From: Massilia sp. 9I
Lineage (GTDB): Bacteria > Pseudomonadota > Gammaproteobacteria > Burkholderiales > Burkholderiaceae_D
Direction of reading: 5' to 3'
Assembly (NCBI RefSeq): GCF_902506415.1
Contig: NZ_LR733275.1
Location: forward strand, 4,249,856-4,313,855
Length of the DNA: 64,000 nt
Positions within the stretch are counted from its first letter, which is position 1, and each line of letters opens with the position of its first letter. A program made the position numbers and the translations under genes. The notes below the pieces were generated by a model, which saw only the letters and a list, made by a program, of their open reading frames with translations, was not told the origin of the DNA and searched no databases. Shown here piece by piece: positions 44,582-52,830 of this stretch.

Positions 44582-45661
44582 ATGCGCCACCTCATCGCCC
44601 TGTTAGCTTGCAGCCTTGTCATGGCCTCGGCAAGCGCGCGCGACTCAGCTCCCGCCGCCGCCAAGCCGGTCGACGGCAAGACCGCGAACGTCAAGGCCAT
44701 CCTCGAAGGCAAGGCCAATGCTTCGGTGAAGCCGGACATCAAGGCCCTGGCCGCCCAGGCCGACGCACGCCCGGCCAAGCCGGAGCCGGCCAAGGCCGCA
44801 CCTGCTGCCGCCGACGAGGAGCAGAACGAAGTCGACCTGTCGGTCCGCATCGCCGAGCGCCTGGCCCAGCTGCGCGAGCAGCAGGCTTCGCGCGCCGCCG
44901 CGGCCGCCAAGGCGAAGAAGGCACTCGACGCCAAGCGCCGCAAGGAAGCCGAGGCCGCGATCGCCGCCGCCAACAAGCCGAAGAACGGCACCCACTGGTC
45001 CTACGAGGGCGAATACGGCCCGGCCAACTGGTCCAACATCAATTCCAGCTGGGCCAAGTGCAGCACCGGCAACCGCCAGTCGCCGATCGACCTGCGCGAC
45101 GGCATGAAGGTGGACCTCGAACACATCGCCTTCGACTACCGCCCGACCTCGTTCAGCGAGATCGACAACGGCCACACCATCCAGGTGACGGTCGGCGGCG
45201 GCAACTTCCTCACGGTCGGCAACATGAGCTATGAGCTGCAGCAGTTCCACTTCCACCGCCCGTCGGAAGAGAAGATCAATGGCAAGGGCACCGAGATGGT
45301 GATCCACTTCGTCCACCGCAGCTTCGAGGGCAAGCTGCTGGTGCTGGCCGTGCTGCTCGAGCGCGGCAAGGCCAATTCGCTGATCCAGACCGTGTGGAAC
45401 CACCTACCGCTGGAAAAGCAGCAGAGCGTGTCGCCGTCGATCGTGCTCGATCCGAACGAAGGCCTGCCGGAGAAGCGCGAGTACTTCACCTATATGGGTT
45501 CCTTGAGCGAGCCGCCCTGCACCGAGGACGTGCTGTGGATCGTCATGAAGCAGCCGATGCAGGCTTCGCCGGCGCAGATGGCGCTGTTCTCGCGCCTATA
45601 TCCGCTGAATGCGCGGCCGGTCCAGCCGAGCAATGGCAGGATGGTCAAGGAATCGAACTGA
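44582..45661 (+). CDS. Periplasmic alpha-carbonic anhydrase with long N-terminal extension
   Basis: Alpha-type carbonic anhydrase of 359 aa. A signal peptide (LIALLACSLVMASASA) precedes an unusual Ala/Lys/Glu-rich stretch of about 115 residues (coiled-coil-like AERLAQLREQQASRAAAAAKAKKALDA). The enzyme domain begins at HWSYEGEYGPANW with CSTGNRQSPIDL, then the zinc ligands in LQQFHFHRPSEE and EMVIHFVH, and GSLSEPPCTEDVLW. It hydrates CO2 in the periplasm. The extension could anchor it to the cell wall or to a partner; this is inference. Confidence 0.92.
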   Translation: MRHLIALLACSLVMASASARDSAPAAAKPVDGKTANVKAILEGKANASVKPDIKALAAQADARPAKPEPAKAAPAAADEEQNEVDLSVRIAERLAQLREQQASRAAAAAKAKKALDAKRRKEAEAAIAAANKPKNGTHWSYEGEYGPANWSNINSSWAKCSTGNRQSPIDLRDGMKVDLEHIAFDYRPTSFSEIDNGHTIQVTVGGGNFLTVGNMSYELQQFHFHRPSEEKINGKGTEMVIHFVHRSFEGKLLVLAVLLERGKANSLIQTVWNHLPLEKQQSVSPSIVLDPNEGLPEKREYFTYMGSLSEPPCTEDVLWIVMKQPMQASPAQMALFSRLYPLNARPVQPSNGRMVKESN

Positions 45662-45682
45662 GGCGCCGCATGCGCAAAAAAG

Positions 45683-45709
45683 AAGCCGGGCAGTGCCCGG
45701 CTTTTTTCA
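45683..45709. terminator. Bidirectional terminator between convergent genes
   Basis: Stem GCCGGGC / GCCCGGC with loop AGT, extended by AA/TT pairs, with T-runs on both strands (CTTTTTT on +, CTTCTTTTTT on -). It separates the convergent carbonic anhydrase and mutarotase genes. Confidence 0.9.
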
Positions 45710-46504
45710 TCAGCTCACGCGGTAGCTTCCCGTCCACGTCTGTCCCGCATCGAGCGTGACCGGATCCAGCAGCGCCGGCTCGATGCACACGAAGCGCTTG
45801 TACTCGTCGTTTTCCATGTCCGCCAGCGCCGCCGCATCGACCGCGCCCGGGTTCCACACCACCGCATCCAGGAAGCCGCTCTGCTCCAGCACCAGGGTGC
45901 CGGCGCCGGTCGTCATCTGGGCGCGCCCGGGTACGTGCTGGTAGACCTCGTCCAGCTTGTCGATGATCGAGATCTCGTCCGACGAGATGCCCTCGATGCG
46001 CACGTCGCACACGTCCGGCACCAGGTGGTAGGTGTGCAGCGCCGCCGAGAACGGGAAGGGCGAGGCGCCGAGGTTGCGCACGGTGAGCGTCATCGTGAGT
46101 TCGTTGGCGCGCACCGCCACCCGCAGCGACAGGGCGAAGGTATGCGGCCAGGCGTCGGCCACGCTGGTGGGCAGGTCGCCCGCCGCCAGGTCGAAGCTGG
46201 CCCAGGCGGCGCCGTCTTCCAGGCCGCTGTCGTCCAGGCGCCAGTGGCTCACACGGGCGAAGCCGTGGCGCATGCCTTTGCCACGTTCGGCGAACTGCGG
46301 GAAGATCACCGGCACGCCGCCGCGGATGGCCTTGCTGCCATCCAGGGCGGACTTGGCGCTGACGAACATGCGCTCGCGTCCGTCCGCACCCTTCCACGAC
46401 ACCAGGTGCGCGCCGTACGGGGTCACGATGGCTTCGGCGCCGTCGGGCGCCTTCAGGTGGATCGCGGGCAGCTGCCCGAAGGTGGTGTGGGTGGCGAGGG
46501 TCAT
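45710..46504 (-). CDS. D-hexose-6-phosphate mutarotase (YeaD-like)
   Basis: Aldose-1-epimerase-superfamily protein of 264 aa, YeaD type. GVPVIFPQF, GMRHGFARVSHWRL, FPFSAALHTYHLVPDV and the Glu-containing KRFVCIEPAL close the active site. It likely interconverts alpha and beta anomers of glucose-6-phosphate and similar sugar phosphates. It lies 2 bases after amiC, so it is probably co-transcribed with tsaE and amiC. Confidence 0.9.
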   Translation of the reverse strand: MTLATHTTFGQLPAIHLKAPDGAEAIVTPYGAHLVSWKGADGRERMFVSAKSALDGSKAIRGGVPVIFPQFAERGKGMRHGFARVSHWRLDDSGLEDGAAWASFDLAAGDLPTSVADAWPHTFALSLRVAVRANELTMTLTVRNLGASPFPFSAALHTYHLVPDVCDVRIEGISSDEISIIDKLDEVYQHVPGRAQMTTGAGTLVLEQSGFLDAVVWNPGAVDAAALADMENDEYKRFVCIEPALLDPVTLDAGQTWTGSYRVS

Positions 46505-46506
46505 GG

Positions 46507-47922
46507 TCAGGTCAGACGGCTCTTGGCCATCGGCGGGTTGTCGGCGAAGTAGCGCTTGATGCCCTTGGTGATGGCGTCGGCCAGCTGGTTCTGGTAGCCG
46601 TCGTCGCGCAGCCTGGCCTCTTCGTCAGGGTTCGAGATGAATGCAGTTTCCACCAGAATCGACGGGATGTCAGGCGCCTTCAGCACGGCGAAGCCGGCCT
46701 GCTCGACCGCGGCCTTGTGCAGGCGGTTGATGCCGCCGATCTCGCTCAGCACGGCCTTGCCGAGCTTGAGGCTGTCGTTGATCTGGGCCGTGGTCGACAG
46801 GTCGAGCAGCACGCTGGCGATCTGCTTGTCCTGCACCGCGAAGTTGGCGCCGCCGATCAGGTCGGCCTTGTTCTGGCCGTCCGCCAGCCAGCGCGCCGCG
46901 CTCGAGCTGGCGCCTTTTTCGGACAGCACGAACACCGAGGAGCCGCGCGCCGTCGGCGACACCCAGGCGTCGGCGTGGATCGACACGAACAGGTCGGCCT
47001 GCACCTTGCGCGCCTTCTGCACGCGCTGGCCGAGCGGCACGAAGTAGTCGCCATCGCGGGTGAGCATGACGCGGGTGTTGGGCAGCTGCTCCAGCTTGTC
47101 CTTCAGGCGCTTGGCCACGGCCAGCACGATGTCCTTCTCGCGGCTGCCGTTGGCGCCGATCGCGCCCGGGTCTTCGCCGCCATGGCCCGGGTCGAGGGCG
47201 ATGGTCACCATCCGCACCACCTTCTGCGGCGGCGCCTTCGCGCCTTTCGAGGGCGTCGGCTGCACCGCTTGCGGCGGCGGAGTACCGTTCAGGGCCGACA
47301 TCTCGGATTCGAGCTTGGCGATCGCATCCGGGCCGGCGCTGGTCTGGGCCGGGGGCGTGGCCGGCAGCGGCGAAGCCGGGTTGGCGCTTTCCGCGGCGGC
47401 GGCGGTATCAACGGTCCATTCGCCCTTTTCGATCATTGCCGCGATCGGGTCGACCGGCTTGGTCGGATACAGGTCGAAGATCAGGCGGTGCTGGTAGCCG
47501 GCCACCGGTGCCAGCGTGAACACCTGCGGCTTGACGTCTTCCTTCAGGTCGAACACCAGGCGCACCACGTTCGGGCGGTTCTGGCCGACCCGCACCGCCT
47601 TGATGTAGGGGTCGTTCGGCTCGACCTTGGCGACCAGGCTCTTGAGCGTGTTGTTCAGGCCCAGGCCGTCGATGTCGACCACCAGGCGCGGCGGATCGGG
47701 CACAAGGAAGTGCTGGGTCTTGAGGTCGCTGTCGTTCTCCAGCGTCACGCGGGTGTAGTCGGGCGCGGGCCAGACACGGACGGCCAGGATCTGCGCGGCG
47801 CTGGCCGGCAGCGGCGCAATCACGGACAGCAGCAGCGTGCCGCCGGCCTTGAGCAGGGTGCGGCGGCGCGGCGAACCGGGAATCAGGGTGTCGGTGGGGT
47901 GTAGGCGAGACGGTCGAGGCAT
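46507..47922 (-). CDS. amiC: N-acetylmuramoyl-L-alanine amidase (AmiC-type)
   Basis: Zinc amidase of 471 aa that cuts septal peptidoglycan during cell separation. The N-terminus carries a twin-arginine-like signal (SPRRRTLLKAG then a hydrophobic stretch to ASA), as for Tat-exported AmiC. An AMIN domain (about 45-140, VWPAPDYTRVTLENDS) is followed by a Pro/Ser linker. The Amidase_3 domain contains IALDPGHGGEDPGAIG, REKDIVLAVAKRLKDKL, FVSIHADAW and ILVETAFISNPDEE. The start lies inside tsaE, with a 40-base overlap. Confidence 0.95.
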   Translation of the reverse strand: MPRPSRLHPTDTLIPGSPRRRTLLKAGGTLLLSVIAPLPASAAQILAVRVWPAPDYTRVTLENDSDLKTQHFLVPDPPRLVVDIDGLGLNNTLKSLVAKVEPNDPYIKAVRVGQNRPNVVRLVFDLKEDVKPQVFTLAPVAGYQHRLIFDLYPTKPVDPIAAMIEKGEWTVDTAAAAESANPASPLPATPPAQTSAGPDAIAKLESEMSALNGTPPPQAVQPTPSKGAKAPPQKVVRMVTIALDPGHGGEDPGAIGANGSREKDIVLAVAKRLKDKLEQLPNTRVMLTRDGDYFVPLGQRVQKARKVQADLFVSIHADAWVSPTARGSSVFVLSEKGASSSAARWLADGQNKADLIGGANFAVQDKQIASVLLDLSTTAQINDSLKLGKAVLSEIGGINRLHKAAVEQAGFAVLKAPDIPSILVETAFISNPDEEARLRDDGYQNQLADAITKGIKRYFADNPPMAKSRLT

Positions 47923-48371
47923 AGCAGGCCTAGTTGGGACAACGCCTGCAATTCTACCTCACGGCCGAGACCGCTGACTTCAAGCAATACGCGGACGTCG
48001 GGTGGCGGCAACACCGGTTCGCCCTTTTCGGGCCATTCGACGATGCAGATGTTCTTCCCGTCGAAGTCTTCGCGAAAGCCCGCGTCGAGGAATTCCTCGG
48101 GGCTGGACATCCGGTACAGGTCGTAGTGGATGATGTTGACATCCTGGCCACCCAGCTGCACGCGGTAGGGTTCCGACAGCGTGTAGGTCGGGCTCTTGAC
48201 CGTGCCCCGGTGGCCGGCGGCCTGGATCAGCGCGCGCGTGAGCGCCGTCTTGCCCGCACCAAGGTCGCCGTGCAGGTAGATCACCAGGCCGGGCTGCAAG
48301 GCCCGGGCCAGGGCCTGGCCGAGGGCGGCGGTGGCGGATTCGTCGGGCAAGTAGGCTGTGAAGGGCTGCAT
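47883..48371 (-). CDS. tsaE: tRNA threonylcarbamoyladenosine biosynthesis ATPase TsaE
   Basis: TsaE of 162 aa, the ATPase partner of TsaB/TsaD in making t6A37 of ANN-decoding tRNAs (tsaD is at 62.8 kb). P-loop LHGDLGAGKTALTRALI, KSPTYTLSEPY, the Walker B-like IIHYDLYRM and FDGKNICIVEWPEKGEPVLP are as expected. The ATG giving MQPFTAY is chosen. It is divergent from queG with a 54-base gap, and its 3' end overlaps amiC. Confidence 0.95.
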   Translation of the reverse strand: MQPFTAYLPDESATAALGQALARALQPGLVIYLHGDLGAGKTALTRALIQAAGHRGTVKSPTYTLSEPYRVQLGGQDVNIIHYDLYRMSSPEEFLDAGFREDFDGKNICIVEWPEKGEPVLPPPDVRVLLEVSGLGREVELQALSQLGLLCLDRLAYTPPTP

Positions 48372-48425
48372 CGAATAAAATACTGGGTTGATTAGCGCGC
48401 TCGCGCCGTGTTGTTCCATCCTGCC

Positions 48426-49526
48426 ATGTTGACATCCCCACCCGACCTGTACGCACTTGCCCGCACCATCAAGACATGGGGCGCGGAGCTCGGTTTCGCC
48501 GACGTGCGCATCGCGGACGTCGACCTGGCGCATGCGGAAAGCGGCCTGCAGGCCTGGCTGGACGCCGGTTGCCATGGCGAGATGGATTATATGGCAAGCC
48601 ATGGCATGAAGCGTGCGCGCCCTGGCGAACTGGTGCCGGGCACGGTGCGCGCGATCGTGGCGCGCATGGATTACCTGCCGATGGGGCGCGGCGAAGATTG
48701 GCGCGCGCAGGAACACGCGCGCCAGCTCGAACCCGGCGCCGCCGTGGTCTCGGTGTACGCGCGGGGCCGCGATTACCATAAAGTGCTGCGCAACCGCCTG
48801 CAGGCGCTGGCCGAGAAGGTCAAGGGTGCGGTCGGCGAGCTGGGCTACCGCGTGTTTACCGATTCGGCGCCCGTGATGGAGCTGCCGCTGGCGGAAAAAG
48901 CGGGCCTGGGCTGGCGCGGCAAGCACACGCTGCTGCTGTCGCGCGCGGCCGGCTCGACCTTCTTCATTGGCGAGATCCTGGTCGACCTGGCGCTGCCCGT
49001 GGACCCGCCGACGGGCGCGCATTGCGGCCAGTGCCAGGCCTGCATCGAGGTCTGCCCGACCCAGGCCATCCTCGGCCCCGGCCGGCTGGACGCGCGGCGC
49101 TGCATTTCCTACCTGACCATCGAGCTGAAAGGCAGCATCCCGGAAGAGCTGCGGCCGCTGATCGGCAACCGCATCTACGGCTGCGACGACTGCCAGCTGG
49201 CCTGCCCCTGGAACAAGTTCGCGCAGCGCGCCAGCCTGCCCGACTTCGACGAGCGCAACGGCCTGGGCGATGCGAGTCTGGTGGAGCTGTTCGGGTGGGA
49301 AGAGGAGGAATTCAACCGCCGGATGGAAGGCAGTCCGATCCGGCGTATCGGCCACGAGCGCTGGCTGCGCAATCTGGCGGTGGGACTGGGCAATGCTGCC
49401 GCGACTGCGGCGGGGAAGGGCGATGCGGCGATCGTCGCGGCCCTGCGCGCCCGCGCCGCGCACCCGTCAAGCCTGGTGCGCGAGCACGTGGCCTGGGCGC
49501 TGGCGCGGCATGGGCTTGAGAGCTGA
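48426..49526 (+). CDS. queG: Epoxyqueuosine reductase
   Basis: QueG of 366 aa, a cobalamin-dependent Fe-S enzyme that reduces epoxyqueuosine to queuosine at the tRNA wobble position. Two [4Fe-4S] ligand sets are seen: CGQCQACIEVCPTQAI with DARRC, and YGCDDCQLACPWNKFA. LGWRGKHTLLL lies upstream and a HEAT-like tail (REHVAWALARHGL) ends the protein. The ATG at 48426 is preferred to an earlier in-frame codon at 48408. It is divergent from tsaE. Confidence 0.95.
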   Translation: MLTSPPDLYALARTIKTWGAELGFADVRIADVDLAHAESGLQAWLDAGCHGEMDYMASHGMKRARPGELVPGTVRAIVARMDYLPMGRGEDWRAQEHARQLEPGAAVVSVYARGRDYHKVLRNRLQALAEKVKGAVGELGYRVFTDSAPVMELPLAEKAGLGWRGKHTLLLSRAAGSTFFIGEILVDLALPVDPPTGAHCGQCQACIEVCPTQAILGPGRLDARRCISYLTIELKGSIPEELRPLIGNRIYGCDDCQLACPWNKFAQRASLPDFDERNGLGDASLVELFGWEEEEFNRRMEGSPIRRIGHERWLRNLAVGLGNAAATAAGKGDAAIVAALRARAAHPSSLVREHVAWALARHGLES

Positions 49527-49529
49527 ACG

Positions 49530-49907
49530 CTATTCGATGCGCTTGAGGCGCAGGCCGGACCAGTCGCCGTCGATCGAGATCATCGCCACCGCGGTGATGC
49601 CGTTTTCCTTTGCGTAGGCATTGATCGAATCACGGTTGATGTCGGTCGCCTTGGAGGCGGTCTGCTTCAGGTAGGCGATCCACAGCGAACCTTTTTCTCC
49701 CAGCTTGTCCTTGGCAATCGGCAGGTACTGCTCGAGCTCCTTGCGGTTGAGCACGAACATGAGGATCACGTCGAAGGGGCCGTCGCCTTCCTTCACGATG
49801 GGGGCGGGCATCTGCGCCGCGACGCCCGGGTTGGCCTGGCCATTGAGGATCAGCATCGATTTCGCCGTCCTCAGGAACATCTTGTCTGCAACTGTTTTTT
49901 CGCTCAT
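49530..49907 (-). CDS. Conserved hypothetical protein
   Basis: Protein of 125 aa, mostly alpha/beta, without a signal peptide. The core FDVILMFVLNRKELEQYLPIAKDKLGEKGSLWIAYLKQTASKATDINRDSINAYAKENGITAVAMISIDGDWSGLRLKR resembles a family with a conserved WxxYPK-type strand and a DxNRD motif. I recall similar proteins in Bacteroidetes and proteobacteria, all of unknown function. The ATG giving MSEKTVADK is chosen. It converges with queG, whose stop is 3 bases away. Confidence 0.65.
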   Translation of the reverse strand: MSEKTVADKMFLRTAKSMLILNGQANPGVAAQMPAPIVKEGDGPFDVILMFVLNRKELEQYLPIAKDKLGEKGSLWIAYLKQTASKATDINRDSINAYAKENGITAVAMISIDGDWSGLRLKRIE

Positions 49908-50073
49908 GAGAATTCCTAAATGCAATAGCTCCGCGCGCCACACCGTGTGGCGGACGCGTCACGTTCCGCTTCATTTTACAAGGCTTCCTTCAAATCCTTG
50001 GGACGCTTGGCGCGCGTAAATGGAAGGAGGCAACGAGCAATTGAGGGCAAAAAAGACGAACGCAAGGTGGCGT

Positions 50074-50664
50074 TTATTTCAGCAGGCCGGCGAGCTCGAC
50101 GGCGGTCTTGACCTGCATCTTGTCGAAGATGTGCGCGCGATGCACTTCGACCGTGCGCATACTGATGCCGAGCTTGTCGGCGACCACTTTGTTCATCATG
50201 CCGGCCAGGATCAGGTCCAGCACTTCGCGCTCGCGCGCCGACAGGGTTGCCAGGCGGGTCTGCACCACGGCCGCGTCCAGCGCCTTGCGCGAAGCGGCCA
50301 GCGCTTCCTCGACGCGGTCCATCAGCACGTTGTCGTTGAAGGGTTTCTCGAAGAAGTCGAAGGCGCCGCGCTTGAGCGAATCGACCGCCATCGGCACGTC
50401 GCCGTGGCCGGTCAGGAAGATCACCGGCAGGCGCGCGATCAGGCCGTTCTTGACCAATTGATCGAACACGGCGACGCCGTTCATGCCGGGCATGCGCACG
50501 TCGAGCAGCACGCAGTCGCCGCCGGCGCCGAGCGCGGCGGACGAGCCGATGGCGTCGAGGAATTCCTCGCCGCTGGCGTAGCCGCGCGCTTCCAGGCCGC
50601 GCGATTGCGCCAGCCAGGCGAGCGCGTCGCGGATGACGTCTTCATCGTCGACGATGTGCAGCAT
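50074..50664 (-). CDS. LuxR/FixJ-family response regulator (DctR-like)
   Basis: Response regulator of 196 aa. The receiver domain has HIVDDEDVIRDALAWL, phospho-acceptor D55 in CVLLDVRMPGMNG, IFLTGHGDVP and the Lys in FFEKPFND (K107). The C-terminal LuxR-type helix-turn-helix reads LSAREREVLDLILAGMMNKVVADKLGISMRTVEVHRA. This FixJ/TodT-like arrangement is typical of C4-dicarboxylate DctR regulators. It lies downstream of its histidine kinase with a 52-base gap and near dctP. The ATG at 50664 is preferred over 43 upstream in-frame residues. Confidence 0.92.
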   Translation of the reverse strand: MLHIVDDEDVIRDALAWLAQSRGLEARGYASGEEFLDAIGSSAALGAGGDCVLLDVRMPGMNGVAVFDQLVKNGLIARLPVIFLTGHGDVPMAVDSLKRGAFDFFEKPFNDNVLMDRVEEALAASRKALDAAVVQTRLATLSAREREVLDLILAGMMNKVVADKLGISMRTVEVHRAHIFDKMQVKTAVELAGLLK

Positions 50665-50716
50665 GGGGTGGTCTCCGTATATTCTGGTAGTACGCGGCAA
50701 GGGCCGCAGGCGGATT

Positions 50717-52720
50717 TTAGCCCAGCGCCCCGTCCGCCGCTTGCGCCGGCAGCGCAAAACTGAACACCGTGCCGCCGTCCGGGTTCGCCGCATGCGTCAG
50801 GGTGCCGCCGTGGAATTCGATCGCGGTGCGGCAGATCGACAGGCCCATGCCCATGCCTTCCGCCTTGGTCGAGTAGAAAGGCGAGAACAGGCCGGCTGCC
50901 ACTTCCGGCGCGATGCCGTGGCCGCGGTCGATCACCGAGACCGTCACCATGCCGTCGGCGTGCGCCGCGGCGACGCGCAGCACGCGCTGCGCCACAGGTG
51001 TGTCGACCATGGCCTCGATCGCGTTGCGGGTGAGGTTGAGCAGCACCTGTTCCAGCATCACGCGGTCGGCCAGCACCGGCGGCAGCTGGGGCGGCAGCTC
51101 GACGCGCAAGGTGGCGCCGGCCTGGCGCGCCTGCAGTTCGACCAGCGCGCGCACGCCCTCGACCACGCTGCGGATCGAAACCGGCTCGCGGCGCGGCTCG
51201 CGCTTCTTCACGAATTCGTGCACGCTGCGGATGATCTGGCCAGCGCGCTGCGCCTGCTGGCGCGCCTGCTCCAGCGCATGCCGCAGCATGCCGGAATTGA
51301 CCGGCTCGCCGGATTGTCCGGTGCGCTCCAGCACGTTGAGAGCGCCGGCCGTGTAGCTGGAGATCGCCGCCAGCGGCTGGTTCAGCTCGTGCGCCAGCAT
51401 CGAGGACATCTCGCCCATGGTTGCCAGGCGCGCGCTGGTCTCCAGCTTTTCCTGCTGCTGGCGGTTGAGTTCCTCGGCGCGCTTGCGGTCGGTGATGTCC
51501 TGGATCGAACTCATCCAGCCGGTCTGGCGCCCGTCGGCATCGACCAGCGGCGCTTCGTAGACCAGCACCGGCACCCGCACCCCGTCGGGGCGCTGGAACA
51601 CGGTCTCGAACTGGGGCGTGATATTGCCCGACAAAACGCCGCGGAAGCGCTCCTCATAGTCGAGCATGACTTCCGGCGCCCAGTAGGGCATGGGCGGCTT
51701 TTTGCCGACCACTTCCTCCGCCGGCAGACCGACGATCTCGCAGAAAGCGCGGTTGACGTAGGTGACACGGCCCTCCAGGTCGCGCGCACGCAGGCCGGTG
51801 ACCAGCGAATTCTCCATCGCGGTGCGGAAGGCCATCTGCTGGCGCAGCGCGCGCTCGGCCGCCAGGGTACGCGAGATGTGGCGCCACAGCGAGCCCAGGC
51901 TCAGCACCAGGCCGAGCGCCAGCACGATCACCGAGCCGACCAGCAAATTCGGCAGCAGCTGGGGCGCGCGCTTGACGCTGTTGGTGGACAGCACCACCAG
52001 CGCGCCCGGCAGGTCGAGCTCGCGCTGGTGGGTATAGACCCCGCGTCCCGGACCGCCCGCGGCGCGGCGGGCGACGGCGCGCTCGTTGCGGTCGAGCAGG
52101 GTCAGGGCATTGTCCTGGGCGAACCACCAGGGCACGGTCTCGTCCAACAGCACCTGCAGGCTGTAGGTGGCGACCAGGCTGCCCGCCAGCCGGCCGCCGG
52201 CGTACAGCGGCAGGTAGTAATCGATCATGCCCGAGGTGGCCGAGGTGGCGCCGTAGGCTTCGCTGTAGCGGCCGCGCCGGGTCGCGCCGGCCACGTCCGC
52301 AGCCAGCCGGGTCGGGGCGGGAAGGGCGGCGGGCGCGTCCAGGCCGTGGTTGGCCAGCACCGCGCCGTCGGGGCCGTACCAGACGATGCGCACCAGCTCG
52401 TGGCCGTTGTTGAACATCTGCTGGAAGCGCGCCTTCAGCACCTGGGGGGAGGGCGGGCGCGACACCAGGTCGCTGCCCAGGCTGGCCAGCGCCTCCTCGC
52501 TGCGCGCCAGCTCGAAGCGCAGAGTCTGTTCGACCCAGAGCGTATCGGCGATCAGTTGCTCCTGGCGCTCATTGGCTTCCATCTGGCGCGCCTGCCAGGG
52601 CAGCCAGATCAGGACGGCCAGGAACAGCAGCACCAGCAGCACGGGCACCAGCCAGCGCCAGGAGCGCGCGCGCTCGGTGGCGCCGGCCGGCTCCGGCTGC
52701 TGGGCGAACGGAAATTTCAT
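50717..52720 (-). CDS. PAS-domain sensor histidine kinase (DctB/FixL-like)
   Basis: Membrane sensor kinase of 667 aa. There are two transmembrane helices (about 23-43 and 255-275) around a periplasmic sensory region of about 210 residues, then a PAS domain (RDLEGRVTYVNRAFCEIVGLPAEEVVGK). A PAC segment, the H-box MLAHELNQPLAAISSYT and the HATPase (NLTRNAIEAM, DRGHGIAPEV, GMGMGLSICRTAIEFHGG) follow. The HELNQPL box puts it in the DctB/FixL class. The start is the ATG giving MKFPFAQ. Divergent from dctP. Confidence 0.92.
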   Translation of the reverse strand: MKFPFAQQPEPAGATERARSWRWLVPVLLVLLFLAVLIWLPWQARQMEANERQEQLIADTLWVEQTLRFELARSEEALASLGSDLVSRPPSPQVLKARFQQMFNNGHELVRIVWYGPDGAVLANHGLDAPAALPAPTRLAADVAGATRRGRYSEAYGATSATSGMIDYYLPLYAGGRLAGSLVATYSLQVLLDETVPWWFAQDNALTLLDRNERAVARRAAGGPGRGVYTHQRELDLPGALVVLSTNSVKRAPQLLPNLLVGSVIVLALGLVLSLGSLWRHISRTLAAERALRQQMAFRTAMENSLVTGLRARDLEGRVTYVNRAFCEIVGLPAEEVVGKKPPMPYWAPEVMLDYEERFRGVLSGNITPQFETVFQRPDGVRVPVLVYEAPLVDADGRQTGWMSSIQDITDRKRAEELNRQQQEKLETSARLATMGEMSSMLAHELNQPLAAISSYTAGALNVLERTGQSGEPVNSGMLRHALEQARQQAQRAGQIIRSVHEFVKKREPRREPVSIRSVVEGVRALVELQARQAGATLRVELPPQLPPVLADRVMLEQVLLNLTRNAIEAMVDTPVAQRVLRVAAAHADGMVTVSVIDRGHGIAPEVAAGLFSPFYSTKAEGMGMGLSICRTAIEFHGGTLTHAANPDGGTVFSFALPAQAADGALG

Positions 52721-52830
52721 CAAGACTCCGGTTTTCGTTACACTGTCGGGCTATTGTGGAAGTCCACGATGGTGCAGCGGCGAACTGCCGCGCAGACTGG
52801 TCCCATCCATCATATTCCCGTTCCCGCCCC

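Noticed and set aside
48372-49463. Extension of tsaE to a 526-codon frame
   Set aside because: The added part is antisense to queG, which has clear Fe-S motifs; TsaE has its normal length from 48371.
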